Of a stretch of DNA of 46,134 nt, positions 1-7,555 are shown piece after piece. How positions within the stretch are numbered: the stretch's first letter is position 1; the number at the start of each line of letters is the position of its first letter. The position numbers were made by a program, and so were the translations under genes. Source of the stretch: F23-D06 sp002392325 (lineage in GTDB: Bacteria; Bacteroidota; Bacteroidia; Bacteroidales; WCHB1-69); contig CAMORT010000013.1 of assembly GCA_946624065.1 (NCBI GenBank), forward strand, positions 1 through 46,134, given 5' to 3'. A model generated the notes under the pieces. It was not told the DNA's origin and did no database searches. It saw only the letters and a program-made list of their open reading frames with translations.

Positions 1-1602
1 CGTAACCTGGCTCCCGCCTGTGTCACCGAATGTATGCCCGACATGGTGGTGAGAACCAACTCCATGCGCGTCATCAACGCTCGTAGAACCGTTCTTGAGC
101 TGATTCTTTCCGACCACCCGGCAGACTGTCTGCAGTGCGCCAAGAACGGCAACTGCGAATTGCAGGATCTCGCCGTGCGTTTCGGCATCCGCAAGAACCC
201 GTTCATCGGACCGGAGCACGCCCAATCCTCCTATCAGATTGAGGTTTCCCCGTCCATCATCCGCGACATGAATAAGTGCGTCATGTGCCGTCGTTGCGAG
301 ACGATGTGTAATGAGATGCAGACTGTGGGCGCTTTGTCCGCTATCGAGCGTGGTTTCCCGGCAGTGGTTTCCACCGCTTTCAACCAGCATCTTGACCACT
401 CACCGTGTACCTTCTGCGGCCAGTGCGTTGCCGTTTGTCCGGTGGGCGCCCTTACCGAAGTGGACCACACCGGTGCAGTGCTTCGCGCTATCGTGGATCC
501 CAACAAGAAGACGGTTGTCCAAGTGGCTCCCGCTGTGCGTGTGGCCATTGGCGAAGAGTTCGGCATGGAACCCGGCACCATCGCTACGGGCAAGCTGACC
601 GCCGCCCTGAAGGCCCTCGGTTTCGACTATGTGTTCGACACTGACTGGTCTGCCGACTTGACGATTATGGAAGAAGGCACCGAACTTATCGACCGTCTGA
701 CCAAATATCTGGGTGGTGACAAGAGCGTTCCGCTTCCTATCCTCACCTCCTGCTGCCCTGCATGGGTGAACTTCTTCGAGCACCAGTTCCCTGAGATGAG
801 AGATCTTCCTTCCACGGCAAAATCTCCGCAACAGATGTTCGGTGCTATCGCCAAATCCTATTTTGCTGAAAAGATTGGCATCAAACGCGAAGATATGATC
901 AGCGTGTCTGTGATGCCTTGCTTGGCCAAGAAATATGAAGTTGGCCGTGACGAGTTCAAGGTAAATGGCAATCCTGATGTCGATTACTCCATCTCCACCC
1001 GCGAGCTGGCTCGTCTCATCAAGATGGCCAACATCGACTTCAAATCCCTGCCGGATGCTGAATTCGACAGCCCGCTCGGTCAGTCCACTGGTGCTGGTGT
1101 TATCTTCGGTACCACGGGCGGTGTGATTGAGGCCGCTGTCCGTACCGCATACGAAGTCATCACCAAGAAACCGCTTCCGAAGATCGATTTCGAGGAACTG
1201 CGTGGTTTGGAAGGTGTTCGTAGCGCCACCATCGATGTGGACGGTTTGAAACTGAACATCGGTATCGCACACGGTTTGAAGAATGCCCGCAAACTGCTGG
1301 AAGACATCAAAGCCGGCAAGTGCCAGTTCCACGCCATCGAAATCATGGCTTGTCCTGGTGGTTGTATCGACGGTGCCGGTCAGCCGCTGCACCATGGTAA
1401 TGCCGACATCATCAAGGCTCGTTGGGAAGCTATCTACCGCGCCGATAGAGAGATGCCGATCCGTAAATCCCACGAAAACCCGTCCATCCAGGCCATCTAC
1501 AAAGAGTTCTTGGGTGAACCTTGCGGTCACAAGTCTCACGAACTGCTGCACACGCACTATTTCGACAGACAGACCACCGTGGAAGTGGATTTAAATAAAT
1601 AA
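1..1602 (+). CDS. hydA: [FeFe] hydrogenase large subunit (HydA), 5'-truncated by window edge
   Basis: The reading frame is open from base 1, so the start lies outside the window. The visible part begins with the last cysteine region of an N-terminal [2Fe-2S] domain (ACVTEC). It is followed by a His/Cys-type [4Fe-4S] site (HPADCLQC then NGNC), then two classical [4Fe-4S] motifs (CVMCRRCETMC and CTFCGQCVAVCP). The H-cluster domain carries all three signatures: TSCCPAW near base 745, MPCLAKKYE near 915 and MACPGGCIDGAGQP near 1345. A C-terminal small-subunit-like tail follows. The enzyme catalyses H2 production or uptake. With a NuoE-like partner next door it is most likely the catalytic subunit of a trimeric NAD(P)H- and ferredoxin-linked, possibly electron-bifurcating, hydrogenase in the cytoplasm. 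The NuoF-like subunit would be expected just upstream. Bifurcation is inferred from family context and is not visible here. Confidence 0.95.
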   Translation, partial: RNLAPACVTECMPDMVVRTNSMRVINARRTVLELILSDHPADCLQCAKNGNCELQDLAVRFGIRKNPFIGPEHAQSSYQIEVSPSIIRDMNKCVMCRRCETMCNEMQTVGALSAIERGFPAVVSTAFNQHLDHSPCTFCGQCVAVCPVGALTEVDHTGAVLRAIVDPNKKTVVQVAPAVRVAIGEEFGMEPGTIATGKLTAALKALGFDYVFDTDWSADLTIMEEGTELIDRLTKYLGGDKSVPLPILTSCCPAWVNFFEHQFPEMRDLPSTAKSPQQMFGAIAKSYFAEKIGIKREDMISVSVMPCLAKKYEVGRDEFKVNGNPDVDYSISTRELARLIKMANIDFKSLPDAEFDSPLGQSTGAGVIFGTTGGVIEAAVRTAYEVITKKPLPKIDFEELRGLEGVRSATIDVDGLKLNIGIAHGLKNARKLLEDIKAGKCQFHAIEIMACPGGCIDGAGQPLHHGNADIIKARWEAIYRADREMPIRKSHENPSIQAIYKEFLGEPCGHKSHELLHTHYFDRQTTVEVDLNK

Positions 1603-1624
1603 TTAATCTGAAAAAAGCATAAAT

Positions 1625-2122
1625 ATGGATAATAAGAAGATTATAATAAAAATGAAACCTGAAGTCAGGGAAAAAGTTATTGAAATCTGCAATAACTTCA
1701 ACAACAACCCTGGCGAACTCATCAATGTCTTACATCAGACACAAGATTTCCTCGGTTATCTGCCCGCAGAAGTCCAGGAGTTGATTGCTGAAAGACTGCA
1801 CATGCCGACCGCCAAGGTTTACGGTGTGGTTTCTTTCTACGCATTCTTCACCATGACCCCGAAAGGCAAATACCCCGTATCCGTATGTATGGGTACCGCA
1901 TGTTATGTGCGTGGTGGCGAGAAAATCCTGGACGCCTTCAAGAAAGAGTTGGGCGTGGAGGTTGGCCAAACCGATGCCAACGGTCTCTTCTCCCTCACCT
2001 CTTTGCGTTGCGTAGGCGCTTGCGGTCTGGCCCCTGTCGCCCTCGTGGACGGCAAGGTCTTCGGTCGTTTGGCTCCTGCCATGGTCAAGGACATTGTGAA
2101 GGAATACCGCGACAAAGAGTAG
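1625..2122 (+). CDS. hydC: NuoE/HydC-like thioredoxin-fold [2Fe-2S] subunit
   Basis: A 165-residue protein of the NuoE / 24 kDa family. The four [2Fe-2S] ligands are present as C88-x4-C93 (CMGTAC) and C129-x3-C133 (CVGAC). The helical N-terminus and the YGVVSFYAFF segment are typical of the family. It starts 22 bp after hydA and ends at a strong terminator, so it is the last gene of the hydrogenase operon. The subunit would relay electrons between the flavin-containing NADH subunit and HydA. A respiratory complex I role is unlikely because no other nuo genes are visible and the neighbour is a hydrogenase. The hydC name rests on this context. Confidence 0.92.
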   Translation: MDNKKIIIKMKPEVREKVIEICNNFNNNPGELINVLHQTQDFLGYLPAEVQELIAERLHMPTAKVYGVVSFYAFFTMTPKGKYPVSVCMGTACYVRGGEKILDAFKKELGVEVGQTDANGLFSLTSLRCVGACGLAPVALVDGKVFGRLAPAMVKDIVKEYRDKE

Positions 2123-2142
2123 TATTTATTGCTACTGACGAA

Positions 2143-2172
2143 AAAAGACGGTCCAATGGGCCGTCTTTTTTT
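2143..2172 (+). terminator. Intrinsic terminator after hydC
   Basis: A 12-bp stem (2143-2154 with 2158-2169, one G-T wobble) has a 3-nt AAT loop, and the 3' arm runs into a T tract. It lies 21 bp after the hydC stop and should end the hydrogenase operon. The T tract abuts the -33 element of the next promoter. Confidence 0.9.
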
Positions 2173-2202
2173 TGAATTTTATTTGTTTTTTTCATACATT
2201 TG
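2171..2202 (+). promoter_or_regulatory. Bacteroidota-type promoter for the DUF937-like gene
   Basis: TTTG at 2171-2174 matches the -33 element. After a 20-nt spacer, TACATTTG at 2195-2202 matches the -7 consensus TAnnTTTG. The start codon is 34 nt downstream of the -7 box. Confidence 0.75.
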
Positions 2203-2236
2203 CAGCATTAAAAAACACTAACAAAAAACGAAAATT

Positions 2237-2734
2237 ATGGATTTAACAAGTATCATCTCATCCCTCACCGGCAACAATATGATCGGTGAAATCAGCAAAA
2301 AATTCAACATTGACAACAGCAAGATCATAGCTGTCATCAAAGCCGCCATTCCGAAATTCCTGGCCCAGATGCAGCGTAACGCCGGCACTACAGCGGGAGC
2401 ATCTGCCCTTGTACAGGCCTTGGGCAGCCATGCGGGTCAAGGCATGGGCTTGAACATTGAAGACGGTATGAAGATCCTCGGCAAAGTGTTCGGAAACAAC
2501 CTCGGTTCTGTGGTTTCCGGCCTTTCCTCCCAAACCAGCACCACCAACGATCAGGTCAACAACATTTTGGCCTCCATCGCGCCCAACCTGCTGGCCATCC
2601 TCGGCAAGAATCACGCTTCCGCCGGCGGCAACATCGGCAATGTGTTAGGTTCCCTGCTGGGCGGCACCTCTTCCTCCGGTTCCACGGGTGGAAAGTTGCT
2701 TGGCGGTCTGCTCGGAAAACTGATCAAGAAATAA
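2237..2734 (+). CDS. DUF937-like small protein
   Basis: A 165-residue protein with an N-terminal Ile/Leu/Lys-rich helical part and a C-terminal third rich in Gly, Ser, Leu and Asn (GSLLGGTSSSGSTGG region). This resembles DUF937 / YidB-like proteins of unknown function. There is no signal peptide, transmembrane segment or catalytic motif. It has its own promoter and is followed after 27 bp, without a terminator, by the CotH-like gene, so the two are probably co-transcribed. The DUF937 assignment rests on recognised composition and pattern and is moderately sure. No function is proposed. Confidence 0.75.
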   Translation: MDLTSIISSLTGNNMIGEISKKFNIDNSKIIAVIKAAIPKFLAQMQRNAGTTAGASALVQALGSHAGQGMGLNIEDGMKILGKVFGNNLGSVVSGLSSQTSTTNDQVNNILASIAPNLLAILGKNHASAGGNIGNVLGSLLGGTSSSGSTGGKLLGGLLGKLIKK

Positions 2735-2761
2735 CACGCTTCTGGAAAAGCAACTCCGCGT

Positions 2762-4369
2762 ATGAGACGGTTATGGCTGATTCTTATCGGATTATTTGCT
2801 GTTATCCCTACCATCAGCGCCCAAGTAACTCTCTCCTTTTCCAAACCCGGAGGATGCTACACGGATATTTCCTCCATTTCCATCCTGGCAGAAAGCGACG
2901 GAAACATTCCTTTTCAGATTCACTACACTCTCAACGGAGGCACACCCTCCTTTGGGAGTTTTTTGTATAAGCATCCCCTGACCTTGAACAGCAAACTGCA
3001 TTCCACATCCAATATTTACAAAATACCCAACACTACTGAAAAATACAAATCGCCCGTTCCTCCTGATGTGGAGCGTGTTATCGTTATCCGCGCCGCTGCC
3101 TTCGACAAGAAGGGGCAACGCTGTTCGGAAGTGATCACATCCACTTATGTCATTTTCCCGCTACTGGGCAGGACCACCAGACTGCCGGTGCTTTCCCTTT
3201 GTGTGGACTCCGCCGGCCTTTTTGACCACGAACAGGGAATCTTCATTCCCGGGGCAAACTTCGACCCCGCCCATCCGGAGGAAACAGGCAACTATTTCCT
3301 TTCTGGCAAGGAACACGAAATTGCAGGACATGTGGAACTGTTGGACGAAAACCGCATGCTGTCACAAAATTGCGGCGTGCGCACCCATGGCAACATCGGA
3401 CGGCGCTACGCACAAAAAGGATTATCACTTTATGCCCGAAAAGAGTACGGCAAAAAGAAATTTGATTGTGTTTTTGAAAACACCTCATTAAAATCCAAAC
3501 ATTTGATTCTGAAGCCGTTCCGGTGCGCTTGGACACCGTTGGGCTTTCAGGACCATCTTTGCCAGGAGATGGCCAAATTGTTCACCTCTTTTGAATCACT
3601 TTTCTCACGACCTGTGATTTTATTCCTCAACGGCGAATATTGGGGCATCTATTTTTTGGAAGAAAAACCTGACGAACGCTTTATCCAAAGTCATTATGGC
3701 ATTGATGAGAAAGAAGTACACATGGTGCGTGACTGGGCGGGACGCGACAAAAACGGAAATATCGATACCCTCTTCACCGCGATGATGGATTGGCTGCAAA
3801 CCGCCGATCTTACCAAGAATCAGCAATATGCGGAATTGAAGCGGATGGTGGATGTCAGCTCCTTTACGGATTATGTGCTTTTTGAGACTTTCATTGGCAA
3901 CCGTGACTGGCCCGCCAACAACATGCGCTGCTGGTCGGCAAACGGTTCCTCATGGCGCTTTATTTTCTTTGACGGGGACGCTATTCGCACGCAATCGTTT
4001 GCGGAGGTGGACAATGCCTTGTTCAAAGGCGGCCGCCAATGTTGGCCTTCCTCTCCGGAGGCCACCCTGCTACTCCGCCGCCTGCTGCAAAACCCACAAT
4101 ACCGAAGTTACTTTTTAAAGCGGATGCGTGAAATGGCAAAAGCATTCTCGTTCCGCCGTGGCACACCCCTGCGCACCCACTTCAACCATACCGTTTTTTT
4201 ATTGAAAAAGGAAATACCATATCAGTCAAAACGCTTCGGTTTTCCGAAAAACTCCTGCCAATGGAGGCACGCTGTCCGCCACCAACGGCGGTACTGGCGG
4301 CGCCACTGCCGTAAAGTAGAGCGTGAATGGCAACAGGTTATCCGCGAATATAACGGAAATCCATCATGA
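2762..4369 (+). CDS. CotH kinase-like secreted protein
   Basis: A 535-residue protein with a clear Sec signal peptide (about residues 1-20, ending ISA-Q). An N-terminal beta-rich chitobiase/FN3-like domain (about 25-125) precedes a CotH-type atypical kinase domain (about 140-500). CotH signatures visible are GVRTHGN near residue 204, YWGIYFLEEKPDERF near 297, NRDWPANN near 379 (catalytic-loop Asp and Asn) and FIFFDGDAI near 400 (metal-binding Asp). The C-terminus is very basic (Arg, Lys, His, Trp). CotH proteins phosphorylate secreted proteins in spore formers; in Bacteroidota their targets are unknown. No T9SS sorting domain was seen, so a periplasmic location is likely. Confidence 0.88.
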   Translation: MRRLWLILIGLFAVIPTISAQVTLSFSKPGGCYTDISSISILAESDGNIPFQIHYTLNGGTPSFGSFLYKHPLTLNSKLHSTSNIYKIPNTTEKYKSPVPPDVERVIVIRAAAFDKKGQRCSEVITSTYVIFPLLGRTTRLPVLSLCVDSAGLFDHEQGIFIPGANFDPAHPEETGNYFLSGKEHEIAGHVELLDENRMLSQNCGVRTHGNIGRRYAQKGLSLYARKEYGKKKFDCVFENTSLKSKHLILKPFRCAWTPLGFQDHLCQEMAKLFTSFESLFSRPVILFLNGEYWGIYFLEEKPDERFIQSHYGIDEKEVHMVRDWAGRDKNGNIDTLFTAMMDWLQTADLTKNQQYAELKRMVDVSSFTDYVLFETFIGNRDWPANNMRCWSANGSSWRFIFFDGDAIRTQSFAEVDNALFKGGRQCWPSSPEATLLLRRLLQNPQYRSYFLKRMREMAKAFSFRRGTPLRTHFNHTVFLLKKEIPYQSKRFGFPKNSCQWRHAVRHQRRYWRRHCRKVEREWQQVIREYNGNPS

Positions 4370-4430
4370 TGGTCTTCGTTCATTTCAAGTCCCTGATAAT
4401 CACTGGCGCGTCTGGTTTCAAAAAAATTAG

Positions 4431-4438
4431 TACATTTG
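4431..4438 (+). promoter_or_regulatory. -7 promoter element for the reductase lipoprotein gene
   Basis: TACATTTG matches TAnnTTTG exactly and lies 44 nt before the preferred start at 4483. A good -33 TTTG is not visible, so only the -7 element is claimed. Confidence 0.6.
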
Positions 4439-4482
4439 CGCTTTCATCATTTGAATAAATGATTCATCTAAAGAATAATACA

Positions 4483-5742
4483 ATGAAGAAAATCCAAACC
4501 ATCCTGCTGCCGTGCCTCGCATTCGTGTGCGCGGTGCTTTTGCTGTCGGCTTGCGACGGCAAGAAGAACACTACATTCAAAGAGAACCCCGACATGGAGT
4601 ACCGCACGCTGGGCAGCACAGGCCTGCGCGTGGGCGTCATCGGCCTTGGTTGCGGCGGCTTTGACGACATTGATTCCGCCACCTCCCGCGAACTGGTCAC
4701 CTACGCTTTAGACCACGGCATGAACTACATGGATATCTACGACGCCAACCCTAAGGTTCGCAGCAACATCGGATACGGACTCGGCGACCGCCGCGAGGAA
4801 ATGATCATCCAAGGCCATATCGGCTGCTGGTGGAACGGCGAAAGCTACGAGCGCACCCGTGATGTGGAAAAATGCAAAAAGGGGTTCGAAGACCTGCTTA
4901 CCCGCCTTCACACCGACTATATTGACATCGGCATGATGCACATTTTCGATAAAATGGAAGACTGGGAGGCCGTGCAAGGCAGTCCGTATCTGCAATATGT
5001 GCAGGATTTGAAAAAAGAGGGCAAGATCAAACACATCGGTGTGAGCAGCCACAACGCCGAAGTGGCCTTGGCCATTGCCAAAAGTGGCCTGGTGGAAGTC
5101 ATCATGTTCAGTTTGAACCCAGCCTTCGACCGCGTGCAATCGGGGAAGAGTCCCTGGGATCCTGCCACTTTCGAAAACATGCTGCCCGGCATTGACCCCG
5201 TGCGTGTGGAGTTGTACGATTACTGTGCCCAACACAACATTGCCATCACGGTCATGAAGGCCTACGGAGGCGGCGATCGTCTGTTGGATGCCGAGAAATC
5301 ACCGCTGAAAGTGGCGCTCACCCGCGACCAGTGCGTGGCGTATGTGCTGTCAAAGCCTTGTGTGGCCGTCAGTTTGTGCAGTGTTGACAATGCCAGCAAG
5401 GTGGACGAGTATCTGCACTATCTGAAAGCCACTGACGAAGAGAAGGATTACAACGCTGCCCTCAACAAACCCACGGCACAGGCGGAGGCCGGCAAGGGCA
5501 GTTGCACCTATTGCAAGCATTGCGCGCCGTGCCCGGCAGGCATTGACATTGCCAAAGTCAACAAGTTGCTGGACCAGGCCAAAGAAAACGGCAGGGTGAG
5601 CGATGAACTGGCTCTTGAATACAGAAATCTGGAGCATCACGCCAGCGAGTGTGTGCAGTGTGGCGCGTGCGAGGGCCGTTGCCCGTTTGATGTGCCCGTG
5701 CGCATGAGAATGGAAGAAGCGGCAAAGGTTTTCGGCTATTAG
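4483..5742 (+). CDS. Exported aldo/keto reductase-like lipoprotein with C-terminal ferredoxin domain
   Basis: The frame is open from 4459, but starting at 4483 gives a lipoprotein signal peptide with lipobox LLSAC (lipidated Cys24). An AKR-type barrel follows (about 38-320, RTLGSTGLRVGVIGLG at its start), then a ferredoxin-like tail with CTYCKHCAPCP and CVQCGACEGRCP, ligands for two [4Fe-4S] clusters. Similar AKR-ferredoxin fusions are known oxidoreductases of uncertain substrate. Two points are odd. The AKR catalytic Tyr expected five residues after Asp84 is Asn or Pro, and the catalytic Lys region reads IIQGHIG; only the His (MMH153) is obvious. The signal lacks a twin-arginine motif although the protein should bind Fe-S clusters. 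It converges on gmhA with a 4-bp overlap. Confidence 0.88.
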   Translation: MKKIQTILLPCLAFVCAVLLLSACDGKKNTTFKENPDMEYRTLGSTGLRVGVIGLGCGGFDDIDSATSRELVTYALDHGMNYMDIYDANPKVRSNIGYGLGDRREEMIIQGHIGCWWNGESYERTRDVEKCKKGFEDLLTRLHTDYIDIGMMHIFDKMEDWEAVQGSPYLQYVQDLKKEGKIKHIGVSSHNAEVALAIAKSGLVEVIMFSLNPAFDRVQSGKSPWDPATFENMLPGIDPVRVELYDYCAQHNIAITVMKAYGGGDRLLDAEKSPLKVALTRDQCVAYVLSKPCVAVSLCSVDNASKVDEYLHYLKATDEEKDYNAALNKPTAQAEAGKGSCTYCKHCAPCPAGIDIAKVNKLLDQAKENGRVSDELALEYRNLEHHASECVQCGACEGRCPFDVPVRMRMEEAAKVFGY

Positions 5743-6323
5743 CCAAACATCTCTGTCTCAACCAACTCGCAGATAATATGACCAATCATAATGTGGCTTT
5801 CCTGGATACGGGGCGTGTCTTGGGAGGCCACATTCAGTAAAATGTCGGCAAACTCTTTCATCGCGCCGCCGGTCTCACCCGTCATGGCAATGATTTTCAC
5901 GCCCATTTCCTTAGCCGTCTCAAAAGCGTTAAGGATGTTTTTGGAGTTACCGGATGTGGAGATGCCCACGATGACATCGCCCGGTTTGGCGGTGCCACGG
6001 AGAAGCCGCGAGAAGATGAGGTCATAACCGTAATCGTTGCCCACTGCTGTGAGATACGAGGTGTTGCAATGCAGTGCTTCGGCGTTGAGTGGCGGGCGGT
6101 CAAAGTAGAAGCGGCCGGACAGCTCCGCAGCAAGATGCTGGGCGTCGGCGGCGCTGCCACCGTTGCCACAGAAGTGGATTTTGCCGCCATGGCGCAGCGA
6201 TTCAACCATCATATCCGCCGCCTGCCGGATGCGGTTCTGAAAATCGGGATTATTCAAAATTGCCTGCTTGACAGCAATACTGTCTTGAATGGATTGGGAA
6301 ATGCGTGGGGACATCATGAACAT
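5739..6323 (-). CDS. gmhA: Phosphoheptose isomerase (GmhA)
   Basis: A SIS-domain protein with the GmhA hallmarks HFCGNGGSAADAQHLAAELSGRF, split as HFCGNGGSAADAQ and HLAAELSGRF, then TAVGNDYGYDLIF and GISTSGNSKNI. GmhA converts sedoheptulose 7-phosphate to D-glycero-D-manno-heptose 7-phosphate, the first step towards ADP-heptose for LPS. The open frame extends upstream to 6371 but runs through a promoter -7 box at 6338-6345. The start is therefore placed at 6323; in-frame ATGs at 6317 and 6314 are equally possible. Length (about 192-194 aa) fits the family. A second ADP-heptose gene, rfaE2, lies at 33000. Confidence 0.92.
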   Translation of the reverse strand: MFMMSPRISQSIQDSIAVKQAILNNPDFQNRIRQAADMMVESLRHGGKIHFCGNGGSAADAQHLAAELSGRFYFDRPPLNAEALHCNTSYLTAVGNDYGYDLIFSRLLRGTAKPGDVIVGISTSGNSKNILNAFETAKEMGVKIIAMTGETGGAMKEFADILLNVASQDTPRIQESHIMIGHIICELVETEMFG

Positions 6324-6337
6324 TATTATTAAGGTGG

Positions 6338-6372
6338 CAAAGATATAAAAAATACGGCAGGAAGATGACAAT
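6338..6372 (-). promoter_or_regulatory. gmhA promoter
   Basis: On the minus strand TATCTTTG (6338-6345) matches the -7 consensus. An ATTG (6369-6372) lies 23 nt upstream as a weak -33 element. It is divergent from, and shares bases with, the promoter at 6371-6402. Confidence 0.6.
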
Positions 6373-6402
6373 TGGGAGTTTTCAAATTATTTCGTATTTT
6401 TG
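6371..6402 (+). promoter_or_regulatory. Promoter of the 6.4-14.6 kb biosynthetic operon
   Basis: ATTG at 6371-6374, a 20-nt spacer and TATTTTTG at 6395-6402 (exact TAnnTTTG), 31 nt before the aminotransferase start. The only other promoter seen in this gene run is at 14633-14666. Confidence 0.7.
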
Positions 6403-6433
6403 CCGTTTGTAATACAATGTATGTTCAGAAACA

Positions 6434-7546
6434 ATGGACAGCAAGAAAACCATAACCGTAACCTCTCCGCTTCTCCCCTCATTGGATGAGTTCATACCCT
6501 ATCTGCAGCAGATTTGGGACAGCAAGTGGATTACCAACAACGGACAATTCCACAAAAAGTTGGAAGTCGCGCTGGCCGAATACCTTGGTGTCCAGTATGT
6601 TTCGTTGTTCACCAACGGCACGCTACCGCTGATAACCGCTCTGCAGGCCTTGGGCATCACGGGCGAAGTGATCACCACTCCTTACAGTTTTGTGGCCACC
6701 ACCCACGCCTTATGGTGGAACGGGATAAAGCCGGTTTTCGTGGACATTGACCCACGCACCTGCAACTTGGATCCTGACAAGATTGAGGCGGCCATCACGG
6801 AGAAAACCACAGCCATCATGCCGGTGCATTGTTATGGGATTCCTTGCGATACGGAGAGGATACAGGCCATTGCGGACAAATACGGTTTGAAAATCATCTA
6901 TGATGCAGCCCACGCTTTTGGCGTTCAAGTAAATGGTGAGAGCATTTTGAAGGCGGGCGACATGTCCACGCTGAGTTTCCATGCCACCAAGGTGTACAAC
7001 ACGGTGGAGGGAGGTGCGCTCATCTGCCATGATGCGGAAACGAAGAAGCAGATTGACTTCCTGAAGAACTTCGGTTTTGCAGGCGAGACGGAAGTGGTGG
7101 CGCCTGGCATCAACAGCAAGATGGATGAAATCCGGTCGGCCTATGGGTTGCTGAATCTCAAGCAGGTGGACAAGGCCATTGAGGCAAGGAAAAAGGTGGC
7201 CCGGTATTATCGTGAAACCCTTTGTGATGTAAAGGGTGTGCATGTATTCGAAGACATGGCAGGGGTGCGGCACAACTATTCGTACTTCCCCATTCTTATC
7301 GATGCTGAAGAATACGGCATGTCGCGCGACGAATTGTATTTTAAAATGAAGGAACAGAATGTGTTAGGCCGGCGGTATTTCTACCCGCTCATCAGCACAT
7401 TTGACACCTATAAGAATCTGGAATCCTCCAATCCGGCCAACCTTCCGGAGGCCACGCGCATCGCCGACGAGGTCATCTGCCTCCCGATGTACTACGGCCT
7501 GACGGACGAGGACCTGGAGCGGGTTGTGGGGTGTATAGTGAAATAA
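6434..7546 (+). CDS. DegT/DnrJ/EryC1/StrS family PLP-dependent aminotransferase
   Basis: A 370-residue fold-type-I PLP enzyme of the sugar aminotransferase family. The PLP Lys is K186 in SFHATKVYNTVEGG and the pyridine-binding Asp is D157 in IIYDAAHAFG. TTPYSFVATTHA and the C-terminal EVICLPMYYGL segment are also typical. These enzymes transfer an amino group to a keto sugar bound to a nucleotide, making amino sugars for O-antigens or natural products. It is the first gene of a long operon (10 bp before the ATP-grasp gene). The likely product is an amino sugar, or an aminated cyclitol-like compound, that later enzymes acylate. The substrate cannot be read from the sequence. Confidence 0.93.
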   Translation: MDSKKTITVTSPLLPSLDEFIPYLQQIWDSKWITNNGQFHKKLEVALAEYLGVQYVSLFTNGTLPLITALQALGITGEVITTPYSFVATTHALWWNGIKPVFVDIDPRTCNLDPDKIEAAITEKTTAIMPVHCYGIPCDTERIQAIADKYGLKIIYDAAHAFGVQVNGESILKAGDMSTLSFHATKVYNTVEGGALICHDAETKKQIDFLKNFGFAGETEVVAPGINSKMDEIRSAYGLLNLKQVDKAIEARKKVARYYRETLCDVKGVHVFEDMAGVRHNYSYFPILIDAEEYGMSRDELYFKMKEQNVLGRRYFYPLISTFDTYKNLESSNPANLPEATRIADEVICLPMYYGLTDEDLERVVGCIVK

Positions 7547-7555
7547 AAGAAAAAA

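Noticed and set aside
400..1557. 385-aa minus-strand open frame antisense to hydA
   Set aside because: Shadow frame caused by codon bias of hydA; the plus strand carries all hydrogenase motifs.
6324..6371. Upstream extension of gmhA (hydrophobic leader)
   Set aside because: It contains the gmhA -7 box and would give a cytoplasmic enzyme an odd leader.
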